Assembly: GCA_902784675.1 (NCBI GenBank)
Contig: CACZVR010000049.1
Coordinates: 1 to 38,308, forward strand
Reading direction: 5' to 3'
DNA: 38,308 nt
Origin: an uncultured Bacteroidales bacterium
GTDB taxonomy: Bacteria; Bacteroidota; Bacteroidia; Bacteroidales; Muribaculaceae
Each line of letters opens with the position of its first letter. The stretch's first letter is position 1. The position numbers were made by a program, and so were the translations under genes. A model generated the notes under the pieces. The model was not told the DNA's origin and did no database searches. It worked only from the letters and a program-made list of their open reading frames with translations. This document shows positions 7,979-15,579 of the stretch, piece by piece.

Positions 7979-9109
7979 TTACAAACGTTGCTGGACGTCG
8001 TGGAGCATCTGCTTTTTCCACGCGGGGAAGTCACCTGCGATGATGTGACGACGTGCCTCGCCCACCAGCCACAGATAGAACGCCAGATTATGGATGCTGG
8101 CAATCTGCATGGCAAGGATTTCTTGAGCGATGAACAGGTGACGGACATAGGCTTTACTGTAGACATGATCCACCACCGAAGGGCCATCCTCTTGCAAGGG
8201 AGAAAAGTCATCAGCCCATTTTTTGTTGCGCATGTTCATGATGCCGTGGCGGGTGAACAGCATGCCATTGCGGCCGTTGCGGGTGGGCATCACACAGTCC
8301 ATCATGTCCACACCGCGGTCAATCGCCTCGAGGATGTTGGCTGGTGTGCCAACGCCCATCAGATAGCGTGGGCGGTCCTGCGGCAAAATGTCATTAACGA
8401 TCTCGATCATCTCATACATCACCTCGGTGGGTTCGCCCACAGCAAGGCCGCCGATAGCATTGCCGTCGGCACCCAGGTCGGCGACAAACTTGGACGACTC
8501 TTGCCTGAGGTCCTTATAGACACAACCCTGCACGATAGGGAAATAGGCCTGGCTGTGGCCATAGCGCGGCTGGGTGTTCTTGTAATGTTTCCAACCACGG
8601 GCAAGCCAATTGTGCGTCAGCGTCAACGACTTGCGGGCATAATTATAGTCGCTGGTGCCCGGGGGACACTCGTCCAGTGCCATCATGATGTCGCTGCCGA
8701 TGCTGCGCTCAATATCCACCACCTTCTCGGGGGTAAACAGATGCTTGCTGCCGTCGATGTGACTGCGGAAAGTCACGCCCTCGTCGGTCAGCTTGCGATT
8801 ATCGGCTAGCGAAAACACCTGGAAGCCACCGCTGTCGGTCAAAATGGGCTTGTCCCAACTGTTGAACTTGTGCAGTCCACCCGCCCGCTCAATGATGTCC
8901 ATGCCCGGACGCAGGTAAAGGTGGTAGGTATTACCCAAAATAATCTGAGCCTTGATATCGTCACGCAGTTCACTCATGTGCACCGCCTTGACAGCACCCA
9001 CCGTGCCAACAGGCATGAAGATGGGTGTTTCGATCTGACCATGGTCGGTGGTGATGAGTCCAGCGCGTGCATTGGTGCCCGCAGGAGTAGCTATGAGTTG
9101 ATAATCCAT
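7979..9109 (-). CDS. tgt: Queuine tRNA-ribosyltransferase (Tgt)
   Basis: The 376-residue enzyme exchanges the guanine at wobble position 34 of GUN-anticodon tRNAs for a queuosine precursor. ILTDSGGFQVFSLA carries the catalytic Asp92, and DMMDCVMPTRNGRNGML carries the probable nucleophile Asp271. Length and motif order are normal. The C-terminal zinc site is not: after KKWADDFSPL, where most bacterial enzymes have CxCxxC, this protein reads QEDGPSVVDHVYSKAY with no cysteine (residues 305-314). From memory this also occurs in other Bacteroidetes. It has its own TAnnTTTG promoter and precedes the LptF/G gene by 9 nt. Confidence 0.95.
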   Translation of the reverse strand: MDYQLIATPAGTNARAGLITTDHGQIETPIFMPVGTVGAVKAVHMSELRDDIKAQIILGNTYHLYLRPGMDIIERAGGLHKFNSWDKPILTDSGGFQVFSLADNRKLTDEGVTFRSHIDGSKHLFTPEKVVDIERSIGSDIMMALDECPPGTSDYNYARKSLTLTHNWLARGWKHYKNTQPRYGHSQAYFPIVQGCVYKDLRQESSKFVADLGADGNAIGGLAVGEPTEVMYEMIEIVNDILPQDRPRYLMGVGTPANILEAIDRGVDMMDCVMPTRNGRNGMLFTRHGIMNMRNKKWADDFSPLQEDGPSVVDHVYSKAYVRHLFIAQEILAMQIASIHNLAFYLWLVGEARRHIIAGDFPAWKKQMLHDVQQRL

Positions 9110-9135
9110 TCGGTGTCTATTCTAAAAAAAACGTG

Positions 9136-9143
9136 CAAATTTA
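9136..9143 (-). promoter_or_regulatory. -7 box TAAATTTG for tgt-lptG
   Basis: TAAATTTG followed by CACG on the minus strand, 26 nt upstream of the tgt ATG, matches TAnnTTTG. No clear -33 element. Confidence 0.55.
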
Positions 9144-9197
9144 GTGATTTTTTTAGTTTCGTGCCGCCAGTTTAGTGCTTGTAGAGCAGAATAAACA

Positions 9198-9267
9198 CGA
9201 ATTTCGCTAATTTTAACGAATTTCACAAACACATCCATTGTGGAATTCGCCAAAATCAGCGAAACGC
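9198..9267. repeat. Imperfect long inverted repeat between coiled-coil gene and tgt
   Basis: The left arm (about 9198-9226; CGAATTTCGCTAATTTT, then AACGAATTTCAC) pairs imperfectly with the right arm (about 9240-9267; GTGGAATTCGCC, then AAAATCAGCGAAACG) around a loop of about 13 nt. It lies just after the stop of the coiled-coil gene and could end its transcript, although it lacks a clean T-tract. It resembles a dispersed REP-like element. Confidence 0.6.
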
Positions 9268-9288
9268 GCATTAAGATATTGTTAAATA

Positions 9289-9912
9289 TCAATTGTATTT
9301 CTCTACTTCCTTGCGAGCCTTCTCGAGGTTCTCCTCGGCCTTCTTCAAGTTGTTGACGGCCTTTTCGTAATCCTTCTGGGCCTTGAGGTTCTGCTTGGCG
9401 ACCTTCTCCTCAAACTTCTTTACCTCAGTCTCCATCTTGATAGCCTTTTCAGGATTTCCCTGATTCTTGGCGACCTTCTCGTTGAGTTTCTGACGCTCCT
9501 TCACCTGTTTCTCGGGTAGCTCATTCATCTTCTTCTGAGCCTCGGCCTGTTTCTTCTGGGCCTCGTTGTGCTTTGCGACAGCCTTGTTATACTTCTCGGT
9601 TGCCTTTTGGCGCTTCTCTATCTCCTTTTGCTGCTTTTTTGCCTCTTTTTCGGCCTTCTTGGCCTCTTTCTCTTGTTTTTCGGCGGCTTTCTTTGCTTCC
9701 TTTGCCTTCTTCTCCTGCTCCTTGTAAGCATCTTTTTGCTTCTTGGCCGATTCAGCAGCAGCCTTAGCTTGCTTCTCCTGTTCCTTCAAAGCCTTCTGCT
9801 CCTGTGCAGTATTGGTTGTCACAACTTGAGGAGTCTCAACCTTTTCTTGTGCCAGGGCTATCGGTGCCGTGGCAAAGCAGAATAACACTGCCATCAAAAT
9901 CAATTTCTTCAT
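9289..9912 (-). CDS. Exported Lys/Glu/Ala-rich coiled-coil protein
   Basis: The 207-residue product has a signal peptide (MKKLILMAVLFCFATAPIALAQ), then almost unbroken low-complexity sequence of Lys, Glu, Ala and Gln with heptad-like spacing (for example KQKDAYKEQEKKAKEAKKAA and KFEEKVAKQNLKAQKDYEKA), predicting one long helical coiled coil over about residues 35-205. There is no enzyme motif, membrane helix or lipobox. Expected location is the periplasm. A structural or envelope-spacer role is possible, but function is unknown. It is a single-gene unit with its own promoter. Confidence 0.75.
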   Translation of the reverse strand: MKKLILMAVLFCFATAPIALAQEKVETPQVVTTNTAQEQKALKEQEKQAKAAAESAKKQKDAYKEQEKKAKEAKKAAEKQEKEAKKAEKEAKKQQKEIEKRQKATEKYNKAVAKHNEAQKKQAEAQKKMNELPEKQVKERQKLNEKVAKNQGNPEKAIKMETEVKKFEEKVAKQNLKAQKDYEKAVNNLKKAEENLEKARKEVEKYN

Positions 9913-9955
9913 AATTCCAAATTCTTATTTTGTGAATAATTACGTTTCAATGCTG

Positions 9956-9963
9956 CAAATATA
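9956..9963 (-). promoter_or_regulatory. -7 box TATATTTG for the coiled-coil gene
   Basis: TATATTTG followed by CAG on the minus strand, 43 nt upstream of the ATG at 9912, matches TAnnTTTG. Confidence 0.55.
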
Positions 9964-10058
9964 GTAATATGACTTGAACTATTCAAATAAGTTTAATTTT
10001 TTTGTTAAAAACCGCCAAGTTTCGATGCAAGACTACCTTATATAAAATAAATTATTTG

Positions 10059-10066
10059 TAATTTTG
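10059..10066 (+). promoter_or_regulatory. -7 box TAATTTTG for the methylmalonyl-CoA decarboxylase operon
   Basis: TAATTTTG followed by TGCG matches TAnnTTTG, 59 nt upstream of the epimerase ATG. The upstream region is AT-rich and no clear -33 TTTG is present. Confidence 0.5.
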
Positions 10067-10125
10067 TGCGTTATTTTGAAATTTCATTTAATTTTAACTA
10101 ATAATTGTCTAAAAATCAGAAAGTT

Positions 10126-10545
10126 ATGAACATTTCGCACATTGAACATGTGGGAATCGCCGTTACCTCGCTCGAGGAGGCCATTCCGTTCTACGAGAAC
10201 ATGCTGGGTTTCAAATGCTTCGCAATTGAAGAAGTTGCTGACCAAAAGGTAAGGACCGCCTTCTTCCAGGTGGGTCAGACCAAGATTGAGCTCCTGGAGG
10301 CTACCGCCCCCGAGAGCGCTATTGCCAAGTTCATCGAGAAGAACGGTGGCCGTGGCGGCATTCAGCACATTGCATTTGCCGTTGAAGATGGCGTGCAGAA
10401 CGCATTGGATGAGGTACAGGAGAAGGGCGGCCGCGTCGTTGACGCTCACCCCCGCAAGGGCGCTGAGGGCCTGAACATCGCCTTCCTGCATCCCAAGACC
10501 ACTTGTGGTGCCTTGTTAGAGCTTTGCGAAAATCCTAATAAGTGA
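10126..10545 (+). CDS. mce: Methylmalonyl-CoA epimerase
   Basis: The 139-residue enzyme interconverts (R)- and (S)-methylmalonyl-CoA, linking the B12-dependent mutase to the decarboxylase encoded next. It is a vicinal-oxygen-chelate fold protein. Metal-site residues are visible in MNISHIEHVGIAV (His near residue 8), in RGGIQHIAFAV (His) and in CGALLELCEN (Glu). I chose the ATG at 10126 over an in-frame TTG at 10105 because the family starts at this point and AGAAAG lies just upstream. It is the first gene of the mce / mmdA / gamma / biotin carrier / beta cluster. Confidence 0.93.
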   Translation: MNISHIEHVGIAVTSLEEAIPFYENMLGFKCFAIEEVADQKVRTAFFQVGQTKIELLEATAPESAIAKFIEKNGGRGGIQHIAFAVEDGVQNALDEVQEKGGRVVDAHPRKGAEGLNIAFLHPKTTCGALLELCENPNK

Positions 10546-10580
10546 GGCTTTAGGCATTAGGCTTTAGGTCTTAAAAAAGA
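10546..10580 (+). repeat. Spacer repeat GGCTTTAGGCATTAGGCTTTAGG
   Basis: The gap between mce and mmdA holds two copies of GGCTTTAGG around GGCATTA. Related sequence occurs in the lpxD-lpxC gap (19793-19845) and the DUF4290-rimM gap (36725-36752), always in the same orientation relative to the flanking genes. Confidence 0.7.
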
Positions 10581-10606
10581 CTATACACAAAAGATAGAGT
10601 ATAACA

Positions 10607-12153
10607 ATGGGAAAACAACTCGATAAAATCCAAGAGCTGATTGAGCGTCGCGAGAAAGCACGCTTGGGCGGTGGCGAGAAGGCTATTGCCAAACAGCACG
10701 AGAAGGGCAAATTCACTGCCCGTGAGCGCATCAACATGCTCCTTGACGAGGGCAGCTTTGAGGAACTGGACATGTTTGTTCAGCACCGCTGCGCGGCCGC
10801 CTGGTTTACGTCTTTGCTCAGGATGCCACCGTCATCGGTGGTTCGCTGGGCGAGACCATGGCGTTGAAGATGTGTAAGGTCATGGACCTTGCCATGAAGC
10901 AGGGCGCCCCTGTCGTGGGTCTGAATGACTCGGGCGGTGCCCGCATCCAGGAGAGCGTTAACGCTCTGGCCGGTTATGCCGAGATCTTCCAGCGCAACAT
11001 CAACGCATCTGGTGTGATTCCCCAAATCAGCGCCATTCTGGGTCCCTGTGCCGGTGGTGCCGTTTACTCCCCTGCCCTGACCGACTTCATCATCATGGCC
11101 AAGGGTATCTCCTTCATGTTCCTGACCGGTCCCAAGGTGGTTAAGACCGTTACCGGTGAGAACGTGACTCAGGAGCAGCTGGGTGGTGCAGGTGTTCACG
11201 CCAGCAAGAGCGGTGTGGCACACTTTGCCGCCGAAACCGAGGAAGAGGCTATCGCTATCATCCGCCAGTTGTTGAGCTACATGCCCAGCAACAACATGGA
11301 AGAGACTCCCCGCGTGGAGTGCACCGATCCCATCGACCGTGTGGAGGATGCCCTGAACAACATCATCCCCGAGAGCGCCAACGACCCCTATGACATGTAT
11401 CAGGTAATCAGCGCCATCGTCGATAACGGTGAGTTCCTCGAGGTTCACAAGGACTTTGCCAAGAACATCATCGTCGGCTTCGCCCGCTTTAACGGTCAGG
11501 CTGTCGGCGTTGTTGCCAACCAGCCCAACTGCATGGCAGGTGTGCTCGACGTGAACGCCTCGAAGAAGGGCGGCCGCTTCGTACGCTTCTGCGACGCCTT
11601 CAACATTCCTCTGGTAACCCTCGTTGACGTGCCCGGCTTCCTGCCCGGTACCGGTCAAGAGTATAATGCCGTCATCATGAACGGCGCCAAGTTGCTTTAC
11701 GCCTATGGCGAAGCAACCGTGCCCAAGGTGACCGTTACCCTGCGCAAGAGCTACGGTGGTTCGCACATCGTGATGAGCTGCAAGCAGCTGCGTGGTGACT
11801 TGAACTATGCATGGCCCAGCGCCGAAATCGCTGTGATGGGTGCTGCAGGTGCTGCCGAGATTCTGTACGCCAAGGACAGCAAGAACTTCAAGACCCAGGC
11901 CGAGGAGGCCAAGGCTGCTGGCGACGAAGCCAAGGCCAAGGAGTTGCTCGAGCAAGGCAAGAAGTTCATCCAGGACAAGGAGGACGAGTACAACAACCTG
12001 TTCTGCACGCCTTACAATGCAGCCCGCTATGGCTACATCGATGACGTGATTGAGCCGAGGAACACCCGTTTCCGCGTGATCCGCGCCCTCGAGGTACTGC
12101 GCACCAAGAAGTTGACCAACCCTGCCAAGAAGCACGGTAATATTCCTTTGTAA
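10607..12153 (+). pseudogene. mmdA: Methylmalonyl-CoA decarboxylase alpha subunit, internally deleted and frameshifted
   Basis: The carboxyltransferase subunit moves CO2 from (S)-methylmalonyl-CoA to the biotin carrier. The first frame (10607-10792) reads normally from [20 protein letters not shown] to MFVQHRC (residue 62). Two stray bases follow (10793-10794), then the next frame continues with [20 protein letters not shown]. Family members have about 23 residues here (a stretch like TNFGMEKKHYPGDGVVTGYG), so about 67 nt seem lost with a frame change. Everything after is intact: [39 protein letters not shown], and the ending [11 protein letters not shown]. Either a real inactivating deletion or an assembly error; the whole operon is otherwise healthy, so I lean to error. 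Confidence 0.8.
10858..12153 (+). CDS. mmdA: Main in-frame portion of MmdA (431 codons after the lesion)
   Basis: This is the open frame a gene caller would report, from an internal ATG ([20 protein letters not shown]) to the true stop. The coding frame actually extends back to 10795. It contains most of the N-terminal and all of the C-terminal carboxyltransferase (crotonase-fold) domain, including the oxyanion-hole glycines in SGGARIQ and PCAGGAVYS. Near the C-terminus, between EILYAKDS and [16 protein letters not shown] (about 11870-12003), there is a helical Ala/Glu/Lys-rich insertion, roughly 20 residues longer than in the Bacteroides homologue as I recall it. On its own this fragment lacks the first about 60 residues plus the deleted segment and is unlikely to be functional. 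Confidence 0.75.
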   Translation: MALKMCKVMDLAMKQGAPVVGLNDSGGARIQESVNALAGYAEIFQRNINASGVIPQISAILGPCAGGAVYSPALTDFIIMAKGISFMFLTGPKVVKTVTGENVTQEQLGGAGVHASKSGVAHFAAETEEEAIAIIRQLLSYMPSNNMEETPRVECTDPIDRVEDALNNIIPESANDPYDMYQVISAIVDNGEFLEVHKDFAKNIIVGFARFNGQAVGVVANQPNCMAGVLDVNASKKGGRFVRFCDAFNIPLVTLVDVPGFLPGTGQEYNAVIMNGAKLLYAYGEATVPKVTVTLRKSYGGSHIVMSCKQLRGDLNYAWPSAEIAVMGAAGAAEILYAKDSKNFKTQAEEAKAAGDEAKAKELLEQGKKFIQDKEDEYNNLFCTPYNAARYGYIDDVIEPRNTRFRVIRALEVLRTKKLTNPAKKHGNIPL

Positions 12154-12156
12154 TCA

Positions 12157-13188
12157 ATGCAATCTGTTATGAGTAAAAGAGCATTGACACTCATGCTGCT
12201 GTGCGCTATCCTCGCACTGCCCACGTTGGCCCAAGGCCGCAAGAACGTGCGCATCAACGAGGTGATGGTTCAGCAGGACAGCACGGGCGGCAACGGCTGG
12301 ATTGAGTTCTACAACTCATCCTACAGCACCAATGCCGTCGAGAAGATGTTCATCACCACGATTGGCCGCGACGAGGTCAAGAGCCACATCAAGGCTGTGA
12401 CGGACACTTCTAAGATTAAGCCCAACAAGGTGTTGATTGAGTGGTGCAAAGAGCGTCCCATGGACATCTATGAGATTCCACGTGGCGACGAGCGCAACAC
12501 CAAGATCGCACCCCGCACCCACTTTGTCATGGAAGCCGACGGTGATGTCAAGGCCGGTACATTCCATCTGCCCTTCACCTTGAAGGCTGGCCAGGATAAC
12601 TATGTGGCCCTCTATGACGTGAATGGTGACCTGGTTGATGAGGTGACGATTCCCGCGTCGCTCCACCCGGGCGAGACCTATGCCATCAAAAAAGAAGGAC
12701 GTCTGCCCACCGTATTCGACGAGAACATTCCCGTTGACTCTCTATGGACTGTGAAAGATGGAAGCACCGTCAACACCGCAATCACCAAGGGCAACTATAA
12801 CGTCCGCGAGGTGAACGAGAACATCGAGAAGTTCCGTGAGGAAGATCCTCACGGCTACTGGATTGCTCTGCTGGCGATGTCGGTAGTGTTCAGCGCCCTG
12901 GCGTTGCTCTACATCCTGTTTAAGTTGTTCGGCAACTTTGCCAGCCGTAACCTGAAAGACGAGAGCAAGGAACAGGCCGCTGCTCCTGCAGCTGCTCAAG
13001 CTGCTGCCGTTCCTGCCACCGGTGGTGACATCGACGGCGAGAAGATGGCAGCCATCTGCTTCGCCCTGTATCAGCACCTGAATGCCCACGACAACGAGAG
13101 CGGCGTGTTGACACTGTCTCCCCGTGACGGCTCGGCCTGGTCAAGCAAGCCTGGTCTGATGCGTGAATTACCCGTTATCAAGAAATAA
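12157..13188 (+). CDS. OadG-like gamma subunit of sodium-pump decarboxylase, with N-terminal ectodomain
   Basis: The 343-residue product has a signal peptide (MSKRALTLMLLCAILALPTLAQ, from the second ATG at 12169), a beta-rich extracytoplasmic domain starting RKNVRINEVMVQ that looks like a lamin-tail fold, one transmembrane helix at about 233-256 (GYWIALLAMSVVFSALALLY), and an Ala/Pro-rich tail with KMAAICFALYQHLNAHDNES, as in OadG-type proteins. OadG subunits anchor and assemble the carboxyltransferase, biotin carrier and beta subunit. It starts 3 nt after the mmdA stop (12169 is an equally good start). The long ectodomain is not in classic OadG (about 80 residues) but is common in Bacteroidales, from memory. 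Confidence 0.8.
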   Translation: MQSVMSKRALTLMLLCAILALPTLAQGRKNVRINEVMVQQDSTGGNGWIEFYNSSYSTNAVEKMFITTIGRDEVKSHIKAVTDTSKIKPNKVLIEWCKERPMDIYEIPRGDERNTKIAPRTHFVMEADGDVKAGTFHLPFTLKAGQDNYVALYDVNGDLVDEVTIPASLHPGETYAIKKEGRLPTVFDENIPVDSLWTVKDGSTVNTAITKGNYNVREVNENIEKFREEDPHGYWIALLAMSVVFSALALLYILFKLFGNFASRNLKDESKEQAAAPAAAQAAAVPATGGDIDGEKMAAICFALYQHLNAHDNESGVLTLSPRDGSAWSSKPGLMRELPVIKK

Positions 13189-13213
13189 TCAACCATTAAA
13201 ACCATTCACTCCA

Positions 13214-13648
13214 ATGAAGGAATATAAATATAAAATCAATGGCAACGAGTATAATGTCGCCATCGAGAATATTGAGGGCAACATCGCCCACATCCAGTTG
13301 AACGGCGTGGCCTATGACGTTGAACTGCCCGAGCAGCCCAAGGCCGCTCCCGCCGTGAAGCGCGTTGCCGTGAGCGAGGCTCCTGCCGCCGCTCCCAAGC
13401 CTGCTGCCCGTAAGGCCGCTCCCGCTGCCGCTGGTGGTCATGTGATCGAGTCGCCGCTTCCCGGCGTCATCAAGGACATCTTTGTGAAGGTTGGCCAGCA
13501 AGTGAAGGCCGACGACGTTGTGTGCATCCTCGAAGCCATGAAGATGGGTAACGAGATCCACGCCGGCGTTGACGGTACTGTCAAGAGCATCGAGGTATCG
13601 AAGGAGGATTCGGTACTCGAGGGCAACACAATCATGGTAATCGGATAA
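13214..13648 (+). CDS. Biotin carboxyl carrier subunit of methylmalonyl-CoA decarboxylase
   Basis: The 144-residue protein carries the CO2-bearing biotin between the alpha and beta subunits. After a short beta-rich N-terminus there is an Ala/Pro-rich hinge (about residues 42-74) and a C-terminal biotinyl domain (about 76-144) with CILEAMKMGNE; Lys110 is the biotinylation site. I chose the ATG at 13214 (MKEYKYKINGNEYNV), the family start, over an in-frame ATG at 13163 that overlaps the gamma-subunit gene. It sits 25 nt downstream of that gene. Confidence 0.93.
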   Translation: MKEYKYKINGNEYNVAIENIEGNIAHIQLNGVAYDVELPEQPKAAPAVKRVAVSEAPAAAPKPAARKAAPAAAGGHVIESPLPGVIKDIFVKVGQQVKADDVVCILEAMKMGNEIHAGVDGTVKSIEVSKEDSVLEGNTIMVIG

Positions 13649-13650
13649 TA

Positions 13651-13760
13651 AGTTTATAGTCCAGAGTTTATAGTCCAGAGTTTCTAGTCCCTAGTTGGCA
13701 TCCGCCTCCTAGCAACTCAAAAACTAGAAACTAGGGACTAGAAACTAGAAACTAGTAGAA
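13651..13760 (+). repeat. Direct and inverted CTAG-type repeats between biotin carrier and beta subunit genes
   Basis: AGTTTATAGTCCAG occurs twice in tandem (13651-13664, 13665-13678), followed by AGTTTCTAGTCCCTAGTT (13679-13696). An exact inverted copy, AACTAGGGACTAGAAACT, lies at 13729-13746, giving an 18-bp stem with a 32-nt loop. More GAAACTAGAAACTAG units flank it. It ends just before the beta-subunit ATG and could form a strong intercistronic hairpin. Confidence 0.85.
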
Positions 13761-13763
13761 GCT

Positions 13764-14903
13764 ATGATACTGCTTGACAATTTCTTGTTCACCAAGTTGT
13801 TAGATTTCTGGCATTTCACTGGATTCTACAACTTTGACTACACTAACCTGATCATGATCTTGGTGGGTCTGTTCTTCATTTACCTCGCCATCAAGCATGA
13901 TTTTGAGCCCATGCTGCTCGTGCCCATCGGCTTCGGTATCCTGATCGGTAACATTCCGTTCCAGCCGGGCAACGAAATCGGCATCTATGAGGAAGGTTCG
14001 GTACTGAACATCTTATATCAAGGTGTGCGCAACGGCTGGTACCCGCCCTTGATCTTCTTGGGCATCGGAGCGATGACCGACTTCAGCGCGTTGCTGGCTA
14101 ACCCCAAGCTGATGCTTGTGGGTGCAGCTGCGCAGTTCGGTATCTTTGGCGCCTACATGATCGCCCTGTTCCTGGGCTTCATGCCCGACCAAGCCGGCGC
14201 TATCGCCATCATCGGCGGTGCCGACGGCCCCACTGCTATCTTCTTGTCGTCTAAACTGGCTCCCAACCTGATGGGTGCTATTGCCGTGAGCGCCTACAGC
14301 TACATGGCGCTTGTGCCGGTAATTCAGCCGCCCATCATGCGCCTGCTCACGACCGAGAAGGAACGCAAGATGCGCATGAAACCCGCCCGCAAGGTGAGCC
14401 AGCTGGAGAAGATCATCTTCCCGATCTTCGGTCTGCTGTTGACTTGCTTCGTGGTTCCCTCGGCAATCCCCCTGTTGGGTATGTTGTTCTTCGGCAACCT
14501 GCTGCGTGAGAGCGGCGTGACCAAGCGCCTCGCCCACACCGCCAGCAATGCCATGACCGACATCGTGACGACCGTGGGTGCTTCGACCCAGGCGTCGCAG
14601 TTCCTGACCAAGGAGACCATCTTCATCTTCTTCCTGGGCTTCTGCGCGTTTGTCATCGCCACCTGCTCGGGTGTGCTGTTCGTGAAACTGTTCAACCTCA
14701 TCTTGCCCAAGAGCAAGAAGTTGAACCCGCTCATCGGTAATGCCGGTGTATCGGCAGTGCCTATGGCTGCACGCATCAGCAACGACCAGGGTCTGAAGGC
14801 CGATCCCAGCAACTACCTGCTCATGCACGCCATGGGTCCCAACGTGGCCGGTGTGATCGGTTCGGCAGTTGCCGCTGGTGTCCTCCTGGGCTTCCTGGGA
14901 TAA
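13764..14903 (+). CDS. mmdB: Sodium-pumping decarboxylase beta subunit (MmdB/OadB type)
   Basis: The 379-residue inner-membrane protein decarboxylates carboxybiotin and couples it to Na+ export, ending the succinate-to-propionate path. Hydrophobic helices run through the protein. The family signature [17 protein letters not shown] starts at residue 151, with Asp154 matching the conserved Na+-site Asp. [27 protein letters not shown] is the conserved C-terminal part and GFLG the end. It is the last gene of the operon. The biotin carrier and the CoA carboxyltransferase set support methylmalonyl-CoA over oxaloacetate as substrate. Confidence 0.93.
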   Translation: MILLDNFLFTKLLDFWHFTGFYNFDYTNLIMILVGLFFIYLAIKHDFEPMLLVPIGFGILIGNIPFQPGNEIGIYEEGSVLNILYQGVRNGWYPPLIFLGIGAMTDFSALLANPKLMLVGAAAQFGIFGAYMIALFLGFMPDQAGAIAIIGGADGPTAIFLSSKLAPNLMGAIAVSAYSYMALVPVIQPPIMRLLTTEKERKMRMKPARKVSQLEKIIFPIFGLLLTCFVVPSAIPLLGMLFFGNLLRESGVTKRLAHTASNAMTDIVTTVGASTQASQFLTKETIFIFFLGFCAFVIATCSGVLFVKLFNLILPKSKKLNPLIGNAGVSAVPMAARISNDQGLKADPSNYLLMHAMGPNVAGVIGSAVAAGVLLGFLG

Positions 14904-14923
14904 TCCTGGGCTTCCTGGGATAA
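14884..14923 (+). repeat. 20-bp tandem duplication spanning the mmdB stop codon
   Basis: TCCTGGGCTTCCTGGGATAA is present twice, exactly and adjacent (14884-14903 and 14904-14923). The first copy contains the final codons and the stop TAA; the second is untranslated. Confidence 0.95.
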
Positions 14924-14948
14924 GGATTATCAGTTATTAGACATTAGA

Positions 14949-14996
14949 GAATAGTTAATAGTTGAGGCACTCGCCTGCTATTAACTATTCTTTTTT
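14949..14996 (+). terminator. Rho-independent terminator of the methylmalonyl-CoA decarboxylase operon
   Basis: GAATAGTTAATAG (14949-14961) pairs perfectly with CTATTAACTATTC (14978-14990), followed by TTTTTT. Confidence 0.9.
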
Positions 14997-15071
14997 ATCA
15001 AATGATACCAGAGTCTCATCAATAAATCACCGAAATCAAAGAGAAAACAGAAGTGTTTACATAAAAAAAGC

Positions 15072-15079
15072 TACCTTTG
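15072..15079 (+). promoter_or_regulatory. -7 box TACCTTTG for the zinc-ribbon membrane protein
   Basis: TACCTTTG followed by TCATAAAT matches TAnnTTTG, 24 nt upstream of the ATG at 15104. Confidence 0.6.
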
Positions 15080-15103
15080 TCATAAATAATAATCCTTTAT
15101 CGC

Positions 15104-15397
15104 ATGAACAAGAAAAAAGTCGTTTTGATCGCTTCCTCTATTATTATATTGATAATAATATGTTTCATGGTTTTTAACATATCCCTATATGACTTTTATG
15201 GAGGAGACCAATGTCCTAAGTGTAAAAGTAAGAATGTTGGCTCATTCTTTTATGGGCTTTATGAACCAGAATACGAGGACTCCATTACTTTAGCAAAGGT
15301 AGAGAAAGGTGAACTTATCCCGGGAGGATGTGTGATAGACTTTAACTCTCCTAAATACCGATGCAATGATTGCTTTTTTAAATGGGGCAAGTATTGA
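15104..15397 (+). CDS. Small membrane-anchored zinc-ribbon protein
   Basis: The 97-residue product has one N-terminal membrane helix (residues 5-27, VVLIASSIIILIIICFMVFNI). A CPKC pair (about residues 37-40) and a CNDC pair (about 87-90) follow, forming a likely four-cysteine zinc ribbon outside or at the membrane. I do not recognise a family. Codons and base composition are clearly more AT-rich than in the neighbouring genes. It is a stand-alone unit with its own TAnnTTTG promoter and a strong terminator, between the mmd operon and the convergent smpB gene. It may be lineage-specific or recently acquired (inference). Confidence 0.75.
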   Translation: MNKKKVVLIASSIIILIIICFMVFNISLYDFYGGDQCPKCKSKNVGSFFYGLYEPEYEDSITLAKVEKGELIPGGCVIDFNSPKYRCNDCFFKWGKY

Positions 15398-15416
15398 TAA
15401 TTATTCTTTCCAAGAC

Positions 15417-15461
15417 AAAAACGGTTGATTCTCTTCCTGTAAAGGAAAATCAACCGTTTTT
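15417..15461. terminator. Bidirectional terminator between zinc-ribbon gene and smpB
   Basis: AAAAACGGTTGATT (15417-15430) pairs with AATCAACCGTTTTT (15448-15461), and TTCC/GGAA extends the stem inward. A-tract and T-tract on either side serve both strands. Confidence 0.9.
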
Positions 15462-15579
15462 AATTCTATGATACTCACCATTAACGGGCAACGAGCCGTC
15501 CTCATGAAAGAATCGTCAATTGAATAAAAATCGGAGAGTCGCGTCTTCACCGATGCCAATGACTACTAACAATCGAGGA

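Noticed and set aside
7106-8809. Two long plus-strand open frames opposite lptG and tgt
   Set aside because: The minus-strand products match known families over full length; the plus frames do not.
10780-12135. A 451-codon open frame on the minus strand
   Set aside because: It is antisense to mmdA, which has clear carboxyltransferase motifs; the antisense product is low-complexity His/Gly/Val text.
14013-14828. A 271-codon minus-strand open frame rich in His, Gln and Glu
   Set aside because: Antisense to the beta-subunit gene; no plausible protein features.
15516-15579. C-terminal tail of the unshifted smpB frame
   Set aside because: The sequence after residue 119 in that frame (Ser/Pro/Ala-rich) is not SmpB; the true C-terminus lies in the other frame and stops at 15580.
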